Source: Egaibacter danicus (lineage in GTDB: Bacteria; Pseudomonadota; Gammaproteobacteria; Burkholderiales; Burkholderiaceae_C). From it: a DNA stretch of 64,000 bases. Location: positions 310,001 through 374,000 of the forward strand of contig JADJII010000001.1 of the NCBI GenBank assembly GCA_016707075.1. Reading direction: 5' to 3'. Made by a program: the position numbers and the translations under genes. Shown here one piece after another: positions 7,986-16,124 of this stretch (positions are counted from its first letter, which is position 1; every line of letters begins with the position of its first letter). The notes under the pieces were generated by a model. The model saw nothing but the letters and a program-made list of their open reading frames with translations. It did not search any database and was not told where the DNA came from.

Positions 7986-10595
7986 ATGTTGCAAGCCTAC
8001 CGCGCCCACGTTGCTGAACGCGCCGCCCTCGGTATTCCGCCTTTGCCCCTGTCTGCCAAACAGACGGGAGAGGTGATCGAGCTGCTGAAAAACCCGCCCA
8101 AAGGAGAAGAAGCTACGCTGGTGGACCTGATCACGTATCGCGTCCCTGCCGGTGTGGATGATGCTGCCAAGGTCAAGGCCAGCTACCTGGCCGCAGTGGC
8201 GCACGGCACTGAAAAATGCGCGCTGATCTCGCGCGCAAAAGCCACCGAACTGCTGGGCACCATGCTGGGCGGCTACAACATCAGCCCTCTCGTTGATTTG
8301 CTGGACGATGCCACTGTGGCCGCTCAGGCCGCCGAAGGCCTGAAGAAAACCCTCTTGATGTTCGACCAGTTCCACGATGTCAAGGAAAAGGCCGACAAAG
8401 GCAATGCCCACGCCAAAGCCGTACTCCAGAGCTGGGCTGATGCCGAGTGGTTCACCAGCCGTCCCGAAGTGCCGCAATCCATCAAGCTGACCGTGTTCAA
8501 GGTGGCTGGCGAAATCAATACCGACGACCTGTCACCTGCGCCCGACGCCTTTAGCCGCCCTGACATCCCGCTGCACGCCCTGGCCATGCACAAAAACGCA
8601 CGGCCTGGCATAACGCCTGAGGAAGATGGCAAGCGCGGTCCTGTCAAGTTCATTGACAGCCTCAAAGCCAAAGGCAATCTGGTGGCCTACGTGGGCGACG
8701 TGGTGGGCACGGGCTCCAGCCGCAAGTCCGCCACCAACTCGGTGCTGTGGTTCACCGGTGAAGATATTCCGTTCGTGCCGAACAAGCGCTTTGGCGGCGT
8801 GTGTCTGGGCGGCAAGATCGCTCCGATTTTCTACAACACCATGGAAGACTCGGGCGCGCTGCCGATTGAACTGGACGTGAGCCAGATGAACATGGGTGAC
8901 CTGGTGGAGTTGCGTCCCTATGAAGGCAAGGCACTCAAGGACGGCAAGGTGATTGCCGAGTTCAAGGTCAAGAGTGATGTGCTGTTTGACGAAGTGCGCG
9001 CCGGTGGCCGCATTCCGCTGATCATTGGCCGCGGCCTGACCGCCAAGGCCCGCGAGGCGCTGGGTCTGCCCCTCAGCACCCTGTTCCGTCTGCCGCAAAA
9101 CCCGGTGGATACCCACAAGGGTTTCACGCTGGCGCAAAAAATGGTGGGTCGTGCGTGTGGCCTCCCAGTCGTCAAGGGCAACCAGCAGGGTGTGCGCCCC
9201 GGCACCTATTGCGAACCCAAGATGACGTCTGTGGGCTCACAAGACACCACCGGCCCGATGACCCGCGACGAGCTGAAAGACCTGGCCTGCCTGGGCTTTA
9301 GCGCCGACCTGGTGATGCAGTCGTTCTGCCATACCGCCGCTTATCCGAAGCCTGTGGACGTGAAGATGCATCATGAGTTGCCGGACTTCATCAGCACCCG
9401 CGGTGGTGTTCCACTGCGTCCGGGCGACGGCATCATCCACTCCTGGTTGAACCGCATGTTGCTGCCCGATACCGTCGGCACCGGCGGCGACAGCCATACG
9501 CGTTTCCCCATCGGCATCAGCTTTCCTGCGGGTTCCGGTCTGGTCGCGTTTGGTGCCGCTACTGGCGTGATGCCACTGGACATGCCTGAGTCGGTGCTGG
9601 TGCGCTTCAAAGGCAAGATGCAGCCCGGTATCACCCTGCGCGATCTGGTGAACGCCATTCCGCTGTACGCCATCAAGGCAGGCTTGCTGACGGTGGCCAA
9701 GCAGGGCAAGAAGAACATCTTCTCGGGCCGCATTCTGGAAATCGAAGGATTGCCCGATCTGAAAGTGGAACAGGCGTTTGAACTGAGCGATGCATCCGCC
9801 GAGCGCAGTGCCGGTGGTTGCACGGTTCATCTGAACAAAGAGCCCATCATCGAATACATCAACAGCAACATCACGATGCTGAAGTGGATGATTGCCACGG
9901 GTTACTCCGATGTGCGCACCATCAACCGCCGTATCAAGGCGATGGAAGCCTGGCTGGCCGACCCGCAATTGCTCAAGGGCGATGCCGATGCCGAATACGC
10001 CGCCGTCATTGAGATCGACCTGGCAGACATTCATGAGCCTATCGTGGCCTGCCCGAACGACCCCGACGATGTGAAAACCCTGTCTGAGGTAGCCGGCTCC
10101 AAAATCGATGAAGTCTTCATCGGTTCCTGCATGACCAACATCGGCCACTTCCGCGCGGCCTCCAAGCTGCTCGAAAACAAGCGCGACATCCCCGTGAAGC
10201 TCTGGATGGCGCCACCCACCAAGATGGATGCCAAGCAGTTGAGCGAAGAAGGCCACTACGGTGTTTTGGGTTCCGCCGGTGCGCGCATGGAAATGCCGGG
10301 CTGCAGTCTGTGCATGGGCAACCAGGCGCAGGTGAAAGAGGGCGCAACCGTGTTCTCCACATCCACGCGCAACTTCCCCAACCGCTTGGGCAAGAACAGC
10401 AACGTGTATCTGGGTTCTGCCGAATTGGCCGCCATCTGCTCCAAACTGGGGCGCATTCCTACCAAGGCCGAATACATGGCTGATATGGGTGTTCTGACGG
10501 CTGCCAGCGACAAAATCTACCAATACCTCAACTTCGACAAGGTACAGGACTACACCGACGCTGCCGCCTCGGTAAAAGACAGCGTTACTGTGTAG
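7986..10595 (+). CDS. acnB: Aconitate hydratase B (2-methylisocitrate dehydratase)
   Basis: AcnB isomerises citrate to isocitrate through cis-aconitate and can hydrate 2-methyl-cis-aconitate. At 869 residues it matches the AcnB architecture: an N-terminal HEAT-like domain (about 1-160), then a swivel domain (about 160-370, VGDVVGTGSSRKSATNS), then the catalytic domains. The Fe-S cluster cysteines are visible in GSCMTNIGHFRAA (about residue 714) and MEMPGCSLCMGNQAQ (about 770-775). AAGGAG lies 12 nt upstream of the ATG. A strong terminator follows. It completes the local set of TCA enzymes with gltA, mdh and sdh. Confidence 0.98.
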   Translation: MLQAYRAHVAERAALGIPPLPLSAKQTGEVIELLKNPPKGEEATLVDLITYRVPAGVDDAAKVKASYLAAVAHGTEKCALISRAKATELLGTMLGGYNISPLVDLLDDATVAAQAAEGLKKTLLMFDQFHDVKEKADKGNAHAKAVLQSWADAEWFTSRPEVPQSIKLTVFKVAGEINTDDLSPAPDAFSRPDIPLHALAMHKNARPGITPEEDGKRGPVKFIDSLKAKGNLVAYVGDVVGTGSSRKSATNSVLWFTGEDIPFVPNKRFGGVCLGGKIAPIFYNTMEDSGALPIELDVSQMNMGDLVELRPYEGKALKDGKVIAEFKVKSDVLFDEVRAGGRIPLIIGRGLTAKAREALGLPLSTLFRLPQNPVDTHKGFTLAQKMVGRACGLPVVKGNQQGVRPGTYCEPKMTSVGSQDTTGPMTRDELKDLACLGFSADLVMQSFCHTAAYPKPVDVKMHHELPDFISTRGGVPLRPGDGIIHSWLNRMLLPDTVGTGGDSHTRFPIGISFPAGSGLVAFGAATGVMPLDMPESVLVRFKGKMQPGITLRDLVNAIPLYAIKAGLLTVAKQGKKNIFSGRILEIEGLPDLKVEQAFELSDASAERSAGGCTVHLNKEPIIEYINSNITMLKWMIATGYSDVRTINRRIKAMEAWLADPQLLKGDADAEYAAVIEIDLADIHEPIVACPNDPDDVKTLSEVAGSKIDEVFIGSCMTNIGHFRAASKLLENKRDIPVKLWMAPPTKMDAKQLSEEGHYGVLGSAGARMEMPGCSLCMGNQAQVKEGATVFSTSTRNFPNRLGKNSNVYLGSAELAAICSKLGRIPTKAEYMADMGVLTAASDKIYQYLNFDKVQDYTDAAASVKDSVTV

Positions 10596-10615
10596 GTCTT
10601 TCACGCTTTTCTTCA

Positions 10616-10650
10616 GGCCCCTGCAACCCCGGTTGCAGGGGCCTTTTTGT
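10616..10650 (+). terminator. Rho-independent terminator after acnB
   Basis: A GC-rich stem, AGGCCCCTGCAACC paired with GGTTGCAGGGGCCT, has a two-base loop and is followed by a T run (10644-10647 and beyond). It begins 20 nt after the acnB stop. Confidence 0.92.
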
Positions 10651-10674
10651 TTTGGCTACGGGATAATTACGTCC

Positions 10675-11043
10675 ATGAACGCCCTGCAATCCATTCCGCT
10701 GTCCCTTCAAACTGTTTTGCTGCTGGTTGGCAGCAATGTCTTCATGACTTTTGCCTGGTATGGGCACCTCAAGAATCTGGCCACCAGCCCCTGGTATATC
10801 GCAGCCCTGATCAGTTGGGGGATTGCACTGTTTGAATACCTGCTTCAGGTTCCGGCCAACCGGATCGGGTTTCAGCAGGCCGGGTTCAATGTGGGCCAAC
10901 TGAAGATATTGCAGGAAGTGATCACGTTGACAGTTTTTGTCCCGTTTGCCGTGGTCTTCATGAAGGAGCCCCTCAAACTGGATTACCTGTGGGCTGCTCT
11001 GTGCATGGTGGGCGCCGTCTATTTCATTTTTCGCGGCACGTGA
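10675..11043 (+). CDS. DUF486 (DMT-superfamily-like) small membrane protein
   Basis: This 122-residue integral membrane protein of the DUF486 family, distantly related to drug/metabolite transporters, has four hydrophobic segments. Family features include LLVGSNVFMTFAWYGHLKNL, SWGIALFEYLLQVPANRIG and the C-terminal LWAALCMVGAVYFIF. The ATG at 10675 starts the conserved protein; the frame is open upstream only through the acnB terminator. Substrate is unknown. It is separately transcribed from acnB and precedes the phosphate-uptake pair without obvious linkage. Confidence 0.85.
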   Translation: MNALQSIPLSLQTVLLLVGSNVFMTFAWYGHLKNLATSPWYIAALISWGIALFEYLLQVPANRIGFQQAGFNVGQLKILQEVITLTVFVPFAVVFMKEPLKLDYLWAALCMVGAVYFIFRGT

Positions 11044-11108
11044 GCAATTTTTGTGTTGGATGCTCAACTGCTCTGAAGGCGGCGGTTACACTCCCCGCAG
11101 TCACCAAA

Positions 11109-11130
11109 TCGTCATCAGACGGTCATATTA
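11109..11130 (+). promoter_or_regulatory. Possible Pho box upstream of DUF47-pit
   Basis: Two direct 7-mers, TCGTCAT (11109-11115) and CGGTCAT (11120-11126), are separated by 4 nt. They resemble the CTGTCAT-n4-CTGTCAT pattern bound by PhoB, and the site precedes a phosphate transport pair. However, the box ends only 17 nt before the ATG, closer than normal PhoB promoters allow with a leader, so the call is tentative. Confidence 0.35.
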
Positions 11131-11147
11131 TTTCCCTGGAGAGAGCC

Positions 11148-11795
11148 ATGCTGTTTGCCAAATTGCTGCCGCGCGAAGGCAATTTTTTTGAAATGTTCAA
11201 TCAGCATGCCGACAAGATTGTGGAGGCAGCGCACGCCTTCTCCAAGCTGGTGGCGAACTACAGCGATACCCACTTGCGCCAGAAGTACAACCAGGACGTG
11301 GACAACGCCGAGCGGGCGGCAGACAGGGTGACCCATGACGTGAATAAGGCGATTCACATCACCTTCATCACGCCGATTGATCGTGAGCAGATTCACTCAT
11401 TGATCAACACCATGGACGATATTGCTGACCTGATTCAGGATTCAGCCGAAACCATGGCCTTGTATGACATCCATCACATGACGGACGAGATCGTGCGCCT
11501 GACGGATGTGAGCGTGAAGTGCTGCGAACGTGTTCGCGACGCGGTTGGCCTGCTGTCCAAAATTGCAGACCACGCGACCGCCGAGGCAGCGCTGAAAACC
11601 TGCGAAGAAATTGACCAGCTGGAGTCAGACGCTGACCGCATCATGCGCAGCGCCATGAGTAAACTTTTCCGGGAAGAGCCCGATGTGCGGGAAGTGATCA
11701 AACTCAAGGCGATCTACGAATTGCTGGAAACCATCACCGACAAGTGTGAAGATGTGGCCAATGTCATCGAGGGCATCGTCCTCGAAAATTCCTGA
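11148..11795 (+). CDS. DUF47 / PhoU-like protein, partner of Pit transporter
   Basis: DUF47 proteins resemble PhoU and are commonly encoded beside Pit-type phosphate transporters, whose activity they are thought to modulate. The 215-residue product is almost entirely helical, beginning LFAKLLPREGNFFEMFNQHA and carrying the conserved FITPIDREQIHSLINTMDDI segment and a C-terminal ITDKCEDVANVIEGIV. The start at 11148 is supported by GGAGAG 5 nt upstream. The gene ends 12 nt before pit, so the two are co-transcribed. A possible Pho box precedes it. Confidence 0.92.
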   Translation: MLFAKLLPREGNFFEMFNQHADKIVEAAHAFSKLVANYSDTHLRQKYNQDVDNAERAADRVTHDVNKAIHITFITPIDREQIHSLINTMDDIADLIQDSAETMALYDIHHMTDEIVRLTDVSVKCCERVRDAVGLLSKIADHATAEAALKTCEEIDQLESDADRIMRSAMSKLFREEPDVREVIKLKAIYELLETITDKCEDVANVIEGIVLENS

Positions 11796-11807
11796 GGTCC
11801 GGGCGCC

Positions 11808-12818
11808 ATGGTTTCGGCTCAGGTCGGGTTGTGGGTGGTGATTTTGCTGGTGGTGCTGGCACTGATTTTCGATTTCATGAACGGATTTCATGACGCAGCC
11901 AATTCCATTGCAACGGTGGTGTCAACGGGTGTTTTGAAGCCGGGGCAGGCCGTGCTGTTTGCAGCCATCTTCAATTTTGTCGCCATTTTTGTTTTCCAGC
12001 TGACCGTGGCGGCCACGATCGGCAAAGGATTGGCGCAGCCCGGCGTGGTGGATGTCCACGTGGTGTTTGGCGCCCTGGTGGGCGCCATCAGCTGGAATTT
12101 CATCACGTGGTATTACGGCATTCCCAGCAGTTCCTCGCATGCGCTCATTGGCGGGATTGTGGGCGCGGTGATATCCAAGGCTGGTGCTTCGGCTTTGGTG
12201 TTCGCCAGTGTGATGAAAACGGTGGTTTTCATCTTTGTCGCGCCATTGCTCGGCTTTGTGCTGGGGTCTGTCATGTTGATCGCGGTGGCCTGGACTTTCC
12301 GGCGCGCCACGCCCAGCCGGGTCGACCGCTGGTTCCGGCGCCTGCAACTGGTATCGGCGGGGGCATACAGCTTGGGTCACGGCGGCAACGATGCACAAAA
12401 GACCATCGGCATTGTCTGGATGCTGCTCATCGCCACCGGCTACTCGGCAGTGGGGGACAAAGCCCCACCAAGCTGGGTGGTGTTGAGCTGTTATTCAGCC
12501 ATTGCCCTGGGTACGCTGTTTGGGGGCTGGCGCATTGTCAAAACCATGGGTCAGCGGCTGACCAAGCTGAAACCAGTCCACGGGTTCTGTGCCGAAACCG
12601 GTGGTGCCATGACGCTGTTCATGGCTGCCATTCTGGGTATTCCCGTATCGACCACGCACACCATCACGGGCGCGATTGTGGGGGTGGGGGCAACCCAGCG
12701 CGCCAGTGCGGTTCGCTGGGGGGTAGCCGGTAACATCATCTGGGCCTGGATACTGACGATTCCTGCCAGTGCTTTTGTTGCTGCGATTGCATACTGGATC
12801 AGCCTTCAAATCTTCTGA
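11808..12818 (+). CDS. pit: Inorganic phosphate transporter, Pit family
   Basis: This low-affinity, proton-coupled phosphate (metal-phosphate) permease of the inner membrane has 336 residues and about ten membrane segments. It shows the internally duplicated signature: DFMNGFHDAANSIATVVST near residue 23, and HGGNDAQKTIGIVWMLL plus GIPVSTTHTITGAIVGVG in the second half. It is the second gene of the DUF47-pit operon. The stop at 12816-12818 lies directly before repeat copy 4, the only candidate structure downstream. Confidence 0.95.
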   Translation: MVSAQVGLWVVILLVVLALIFDFMNGFHDAANSIATVVSTGVLKPGQAVLFAAIFNFVAIFVFQLTVAATIGKGLAQPGVVDVHVVFGALVGAISWNFITWYYGIPSSSSHALIGGIVGAVISKAGASALVFASVMKTVVFIFVAPLLGFVLGSVMLIAVAWTFRRATPSRVDRWFRRLQLVSAGAYSLGHGGNDAQKTIGIVWMLLIATGYSAVGDKAPPSWVVLSCYSAIALGTLFGGWRIVKTMGQRLTKLKPVHGFCAETGGAMTLFMAAILGIPVSTTHTITGAIVGVGATQRASAVRWGVAGNIIWAWILTIPASAFVAAIAYWISLQIF

Positions 12819-12819
12819 T

Positions 12820-12873
12820 GCTATAAAATATATAGCTACTCATGCATATCCGACGAGGGCTAGAGGCATATTT
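12820..12873 (+). repeat. Dispersed ~55-bp repeat, copy 4 (intergenic, after pit)
   Basis: This is one of the cleanest copies. The inverted repeat GCTATAAAATATATAGC (12820-12836) is followed by TACTCATGCATATCCGACGA, GGGCTAGAGGC and ATATTT. It fills the gap between the convergent pit and TM2-type genes and touches the stop codon of the latter. Confidence 0.88.
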
Positions 12874-13319
12874 CACTGTGAAATTTTGCGCGCTTCCTCG
12901 ATTTGGTACTCAAAGTAGTGCTGGAAGCTGAAGACAATCGACGACATCAGCACGGTGGTACCGATCAGCAACGAAGCAGCAATGGCACCAATGGTCAGCC
13001 AGTTGGTACTTCCTGATGGCGCATCCACCGGCGCATCTGCGTTGAAACGGGCGTTCCACTTCTCGGCAGGCATCAGCCCGTAAACGATTGCTGTCAAGGC
13101 GCAACCTGCAATGGTAAATCCCAGCAACGGAATCAACAGCCAGCTCCAGGTGTCATCCACGCCCAGGTTTTGCATGCGCTGCACGCCATACAGGCCCAAA
13201 GCAGTGGGGATGGGCAGCATCCAGCCCAGCAAGTCACCAAAGCCCGCCAGATAAAAACGGTGAAGGCCCAACGGCCCACCCGCAAAAGCGAGCCATGCCG
13301 CTACGGTCTTGTTTTTCAT
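12873..13319 (-). CDS. TM2-like small membrane protein
   Basis: The N-terminal half of this 148-residue protein has the TM2-domain pattern: a short KNKTVAAWLAFAGGPLGLHR start, with HRFYLAGFGDLLGW between two hydrophobic segments, and a third near residue 60. A further membrane segment lies in the C-terminal half (SLLIGTTVLMSSIVFSF). Function of bacterial TM2 proteins is not known. It is convergent with pit across repeat copy 4 and lies 4 nt downstream of the GNAT gene on the same strand, so the two may be co-transcribed. Confidence 0.78.
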   Translation of the reverse strand: MKNKTVAAWLAFAGGPLGLHRFYLAGFGDLLGWMLPIPTALGLYGVQRMQNLGVDDTWSWLLIPLLGFTIAGCALTAIVYGLMPAEKWNARFNADAPVDAPSGSTNWLTIGAIAASLLIGTTVLMSSIVFSFQHYFEYQIEEARKISQ

Positions 13320-13323
13320 CGGG

Positions 13324-13857
13324 CTATTGTGGCGCAGGTGTTGAGTCCCCCGGGCCGAGTGCTTTTTCCATCAACACGACGTCCAGCCATTGGTCGAACT
13401 TCCAGCCGCAGGATTTGAGGATGCCAACGTGCTCAAACCCCAGCGAGCGGTGTACGCCAACCGAACCGGCATTGCTGGAGTCGCCAATCACGGCGATCAG
13501 TTTGCGGATGCCTACCCGTTCAGCCTGCGCTGCCAATTCGGCCAGCAAGGCACGTCCAATGCCCTTGCCGTGGACGCCCGGCGCCAGATAGATCGAGTCT
13601 TCTGCCGAAAAACGGTACGCCGGGCGGGGTTTGAACCATGTGCAGTAGGCATAACCGATCACTTGCCCTGCCTCTTCGGCCACGATGAACGGTAATCCTT
13701 TGGCAAGCACATCTGCGCGGCGGCTGGTCATGTCCGCCACGGAGGGAGGGTCGACCTCGAAAGTACCGGTGCCATTGAGCACATGGTGGGCATAAATGGC
13801 GGTGATGGCTGCTATGTCTTCATCACGGCTGGGTCGAATCATGGTCATGTGTATCAA
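13324..13857 (-). CDS. GNAT-family N-acetyltransferase, phosphinothricin-acetyltransferase-like
   Basis: This 177-residue acetyl-CoA-dependent N-acetyltransferase of the Pat/YncA subgroup contains RPSRDEDIAAITAIYAHHVL at the start, YAYCTWFKPRPAYRFSAEDSI in the middle and the acetyl-CoA loop GKGIGRALL (about residue 95), then GFEHVGILKSCGWKFDQW, characteristic of this subgroup. Such enzymes acetylate phosphinothricin-like compounds or methionine derivatives; the real substrate here is unknown. An in-frame ATG at 13848 is an alternative start. It shares a short divergent region with rpsP. Confidence 0.85.
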   Translation of the reverse strand: MIHMTMIRPSRDEDIAAITAIYAHHVLNGTGTFEVDPPSVADMTSRRADVLAKGLPFIVAEEAGQVIGYAYCTWFKPRPAYRFSAEDSIYLAPGVHGKGIGRALLAELAAQAERVGIRKLIAVIGDSSNAGSVGVHRSLGFEHVGILKSCGWKFDQWLDVVLMEKALGPGDSTPAPQ

Positions 13858-13863
13858 TCGCGA

Positions 13864-13869
13864 TATAAT
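13864..13869 (+). promoter_or_regulatory. Likely -10 box of the rpsP operon
   Basis: A perfect TATAAT occurs about 100 nt upstream of rpsP, with no good -35. Downstream, TTCAACG (13879-13885) and CGTTGAA (13921-13927) could pair around a 35-nt loop in the leader, ending just before the AAGGTGG and AAAGGAT ribosome-binding region. Confidence 0.45.
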
Positions 13870-13969
13870 AGAGAGCTTTTCAACGTGTTTCTGGCCGGGT
13901 GGTCATGTTACGTGTCTCAACGTTGAAATAAGGTGGAAAGTAATTTTCGCCACCCCCAAAGGATAAATC

Positions 13970-14221
13970 ATGGTCGTCATTCGACTCGCCCGTGGCGGTG
14001 CAAAAGCACGCCCGTTCTTCAATATTGTCGTTGCTGACAAGCGTACCCGCCGTGATGGCCGCTTCATCGAGCGCATCGGCTTTTACAACCCGATCGCCAC
14101 GGCCAACGAAGAAAGCATCCGCATCGCCCAGGACCGTCTGACCTACTGGACTGGTGTGGGTGCGCAAGCCTCTCCTACCGTGCAACGCCTGATTGACCAA
14201 GCCGCCAAAAAAGCGGCCTGA
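13970..14221 (+). CDS. rpsP: 30S ribosomal protein S16
   Basis: S16 is an assembly protein of the small ribosomal subunit. The 83-residue sequence is typical: MVVIRLARGGAKARPFFN, the ADKRTRRDGRFIERIGFYNP core and RLTYWTGVGAQASPTVQRL. AAAGGA lies 7-12 nt before the ATG. It leads the standard rpsP-rimM-trmD-rplS operon, and rimM begins about 10 nt after its stop. Confidence 0.98.
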   Translation: MVVIRLARGGAKARPFFNIVVADKRTRRDGRFIERIGFYNPIATANEESIRIAQDRLTYWTGVGAQASPTVQRLIDQAAKKAA

Positions 14222-14230
14222 TCTTTTGTG

Positions 14231-14794
14231 ATGCTGTCCGGCCTCGAAGCCGCTGAATTGCCAGCGGATGCCATCGAAGTCGGGCGCATCGCGGATGCCT
14301 GGGGCATCAAGGGCTGGTTCAAGGTCTTGCCCTACAGCGCCTCGCCCGAGGCGCTTTTTTCTTCCAAGCTCTGGTATTTGCTGCCTGCCGAGAAAGGTTC
14401 GAAAACCTTCACCGGTGTGCTCAAGCTATCTGTCCGGGAAGCTAAAGAACATTCCGATACGGTGGTTGCCACGGCTCAGGATGTGGATGACCGCAGTACT
14501 GCAGAAGCACTTCGCGGTGCCCGTATTTTCGTGGCCCGGTCGGGCTTTCCCACTGCTGGAAAAGACGAATATTACTGGGTTGACCTCATTGGTCTGGACG
14601 TAATCAACCGGGAGGGCATCCCGCTTGGGCGTGTCAAGGAATTGCTCTCCACCGGCGCCCAGACCGTGCTGGTCATGGATTACGAGCAGGATGGCAAGCC
14701 GCAGGAGCGCATGATTCCTTTTGTTGCGGCGTATGTCGACGACGTCGACCTGGCCGCGCGCCGGATCGCGGTTGACTGGCAAGCCGACTACTGA
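14231..14794 (+). CDS. rimM: Ribosome maturation factor RimM
   Basis: RimM binds S19 and assists 16S rRNA processing and 30S head assembly. The 187-residue protein has the N-terminal RimM domain (IEVGRIADAWGIKGWFKVLP, about residues 15-100) and a C-terminal PRC-barrel (YYWVDLIGLDVINREGIPLG to ERMIPFVAAYVDDVDL). I use the ATG at 14231; the GTG immediately before it (14228) is an equally possible start. It sits between rpsP and trmD, as usual. The protein is normal in length. Confidence 0.95.
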   Translation: MLSGLEAAELPADAIEVGRIADAWGIKGWFKVLPYSASPEALFSSKLWYLLPAEKGSKTFTGVLKLSVREAKEHSDTVVATAQDVDDRSTAEALRGARIFVARSGFPTAGKDEYYWVDLIGLDVINREGIPLGRVKELLSTGAQTVLVMDYEQDGKPQERMIPFVAAYVDDVDLAARRIAVDWQADY

Positions 14795-14804
14795 GCCCGC
14801 TGTC

Positions 14805-15566
14805 ATGCGGTTCGATGTTGTCACACTGTTCCCCGAGCTGTTTGCACCGTTTCTGACTGCGGGCGTCACGCGACGTGCTTTTGAGTCGGGTCAGGTGAAC
14901 GTTCAACTCCAGAATTTGCGTGACTTTGCCGAGGGTAATTACCGGCGAGTGGATGATCGCTCTTACGGCGGTGGTCCGGGTATGGTCATGATGGCCGAAC
15001 CGCTGGCGACATGCCTGGACAGCATCCAGTTGGCGAGGGGTAACCAGGCGCCGGTCGTGCTGTTTTCACCTGTTGGCAAACCACTGAATCACGGTACGGT
15101 CCAGCGATGGGCGCAGAGCGACGGTGCCGTGTTGATTTGCGGCCGCTACGAAGGTATCGATCAGCGCTTTGTTGATGCGCATGTGACCGAACAAATCAGT
15201 CTGGGCGATTTTGTGCTGTCGGGCGGTGAAATTGCCGCGATGGCTTTGCTGGATGCGGTGGCCCGCCTGCAGCCCGGTGTGCTGAACGACGAAGGCAGCC
15301 ATCAGCAGGACAGCTTCAACCCGGCGCTGGACGGCTTGCTGGATTGTCCGCACTACACCCGTCCGGAAGAGTGGCGGGGCGTTCCAGTGCCGCCGGTTTT
15401 GTTGTCTGGACACCACGTTCAAATCGAGCGTTGGCGCCGCGAGCGATCCCTGGAACTCACCCAGCGAAACCGCCCCGACCTGATCGCGCTGGCCCGGGGC
15501 AATGGCCAACTCAGCGCCCAGGACGAGGCGTTCCTGGCCAGCCTGCGGGTTACAGAAGACCACTAA
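14805..15566 (+). CDS. trmD: tRNA (guanine-N1)-methyltransferase
   Basis: TrmD methylates G37 of tRNAs with a G36, using S-adenosylmethionine, and preserves the reading frame. The 253-residue protein begins MRFDVVTLFPELFAPF and shows the SPOUT knot region: DRSYGGGPGMVMM, LICGRYEGIDQRF and ISLGDFVLSGGEIAAM. The catalytic Asp lies in DCPHYTRPEEWRG. The ATG at 14805 is 10 nt after the rimM stop; longer in-frame starts lie inside rimM and are not credible. Confidence 0.98.
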   Translation: MRFDVVTLFPELFAPFLTAGVTRRAFESGQVNVQLQNLRDFAEGNYRRVDDRSYGGGPGMVMMAEPLATCLDSIQLARGNQAPVVLFSPVGKPLNHGTVQRWAQSDGAVLICGRYEGIDQRFVDAHVTEQISLGDFVLSGGEIAAMALLDAVARLQPGVLNDEGSHQQDSFNPALDGLLDCPHYTRPEEWRGVPVPPVLLSGHHVQIERWRRERSLELTQRNRPDLIALARGNGQLSAQDEAFLASLRVTEDH

Positions 15567-15578
15567 TCTTGCTATAAT
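15549..15578 (+). promoter_or_regulatory. Possible internal promoter for rplS
   Basis: GTTACA (15549-15554) and a perfect TATAAT (15573-15578) are spaced by 18 nt. They overlap the end of trmD, so rplS may be transcribed separately with a leader of about 100 nt in addition to read-through from rpsP. Confidence 0.45.
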
Positions 15579-15606
15579 GGAAGGCTAACTGATCCTCTGC
15601 TCGGCC

Positions 15607-15630
15607 GCCCTGATGTCAACAGCTCAGGGC
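15607..15630 (+). promoter_or_regulatory. Hairpin in the rplS leader
   Basis: GCCCTGA (15607-15613) pairs perfectly with TCAGGGC (15624-15630) around a 10-nt loop, about 50 nt upstream of the L19 start. There is no T run, so it is not a terminator. Autogenous control of L19 through this structure is possible but is inference. Confidence 0.4.
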
Positions 15631-15681
15631 ATTTGCGTGTCAATTCCGGCACTGGCGCGAACAAGATCCATTGAGGAAATC

Positions 15682-16056
15682 ATGAACCTGATCCAAACTC
15701 TGGAGCAAGAAGAAATTGCCCGCCTCGGGAAAAATATCCCCGAGTTCTCGCCTGGTGACACCGTTGTCGTGAGCGTCAATGTGGTTGAAGGTAACCGCAA
15801 GCGTGTGCAGGCTTATGAAGGCATCGTGATCGCCAAACGCAATCGCGGCCTGAACAGCGGCTTCATCGTACGCAAAATTTCCAGCGGCGAAGGCGTGGAG
15901 CGTACGTTCCAGACCTACAGCCCGCTGATCGCCGGCATTGAAGTCAAGCGTCGTGGTGATGTACGTCGTGCCAAGCTGTACTACCTGCGTGACCGCAGCG
16001 GCAAGTCGGCCCGTATCAAGGAAAAACTGCCAGCGAAGAAGACGGCTGTCGCGTAA
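15682..16056 (+). CDS. rplS: 50S ribosomal protein L19
   Basis: L19 sits at the 30S-50S interface of the ribosome. The 124-residue sequence begins MNLIQTLEQEEIARLGK and has the conserved FSPGDTVVVSVNVVEGNRKR, QAYEGIVIAKRNRGLNS and GVERTFQTYSPLI segments. It has a basic C-terminal tail (SARIKEKLPAKKTAVA). The ATG at 15682 is preceded by TGAGGAAA; an in-frame ATG at 15613 lies within the leader hairpin and would add residues not seen in the family. A terminator follows 20 nt after the stop. Confidence 0.98.
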   Translation: MNLIQTLEQEEIARLGKNIPEFSPGDTVVVSVNVVEGNRKRVQAYEGIVIAKRNRGLNSGFIVRKISSGEGVERTFQTYSPLIAGIEVKRRGDVRRAKLYYLRDRSGKSARIKEKLPAKKTAVA

Positions 16057-16076
16057 AGCCCGACTGCCTGTCACGG

Positions 16077-16112
16077 AGCCGCCACAAGCAGTTGCTTTGG
16101 CGGCTTTTTTAT
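16077..16112 (+). terminator. Rho-independent terminator after rplS
   Basis: AGCCGCCA (16077-16084) pairs with TGGCGGCT (16098-16105), followed by a run of T residues. This ends the ribosomal protein operon and argues against the ATG at 16092 as the start of the next gene. Confidence 0.88.
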
Positions 16113-16124
16113 TGCCTAACCGTT

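Noticed and set aside
16092..16124. ATG at 16092 as the start of the Nudix gene
   Set aside because: It lies within the loop of the rplS terminator; the GTG at 16125 is more reasonable.
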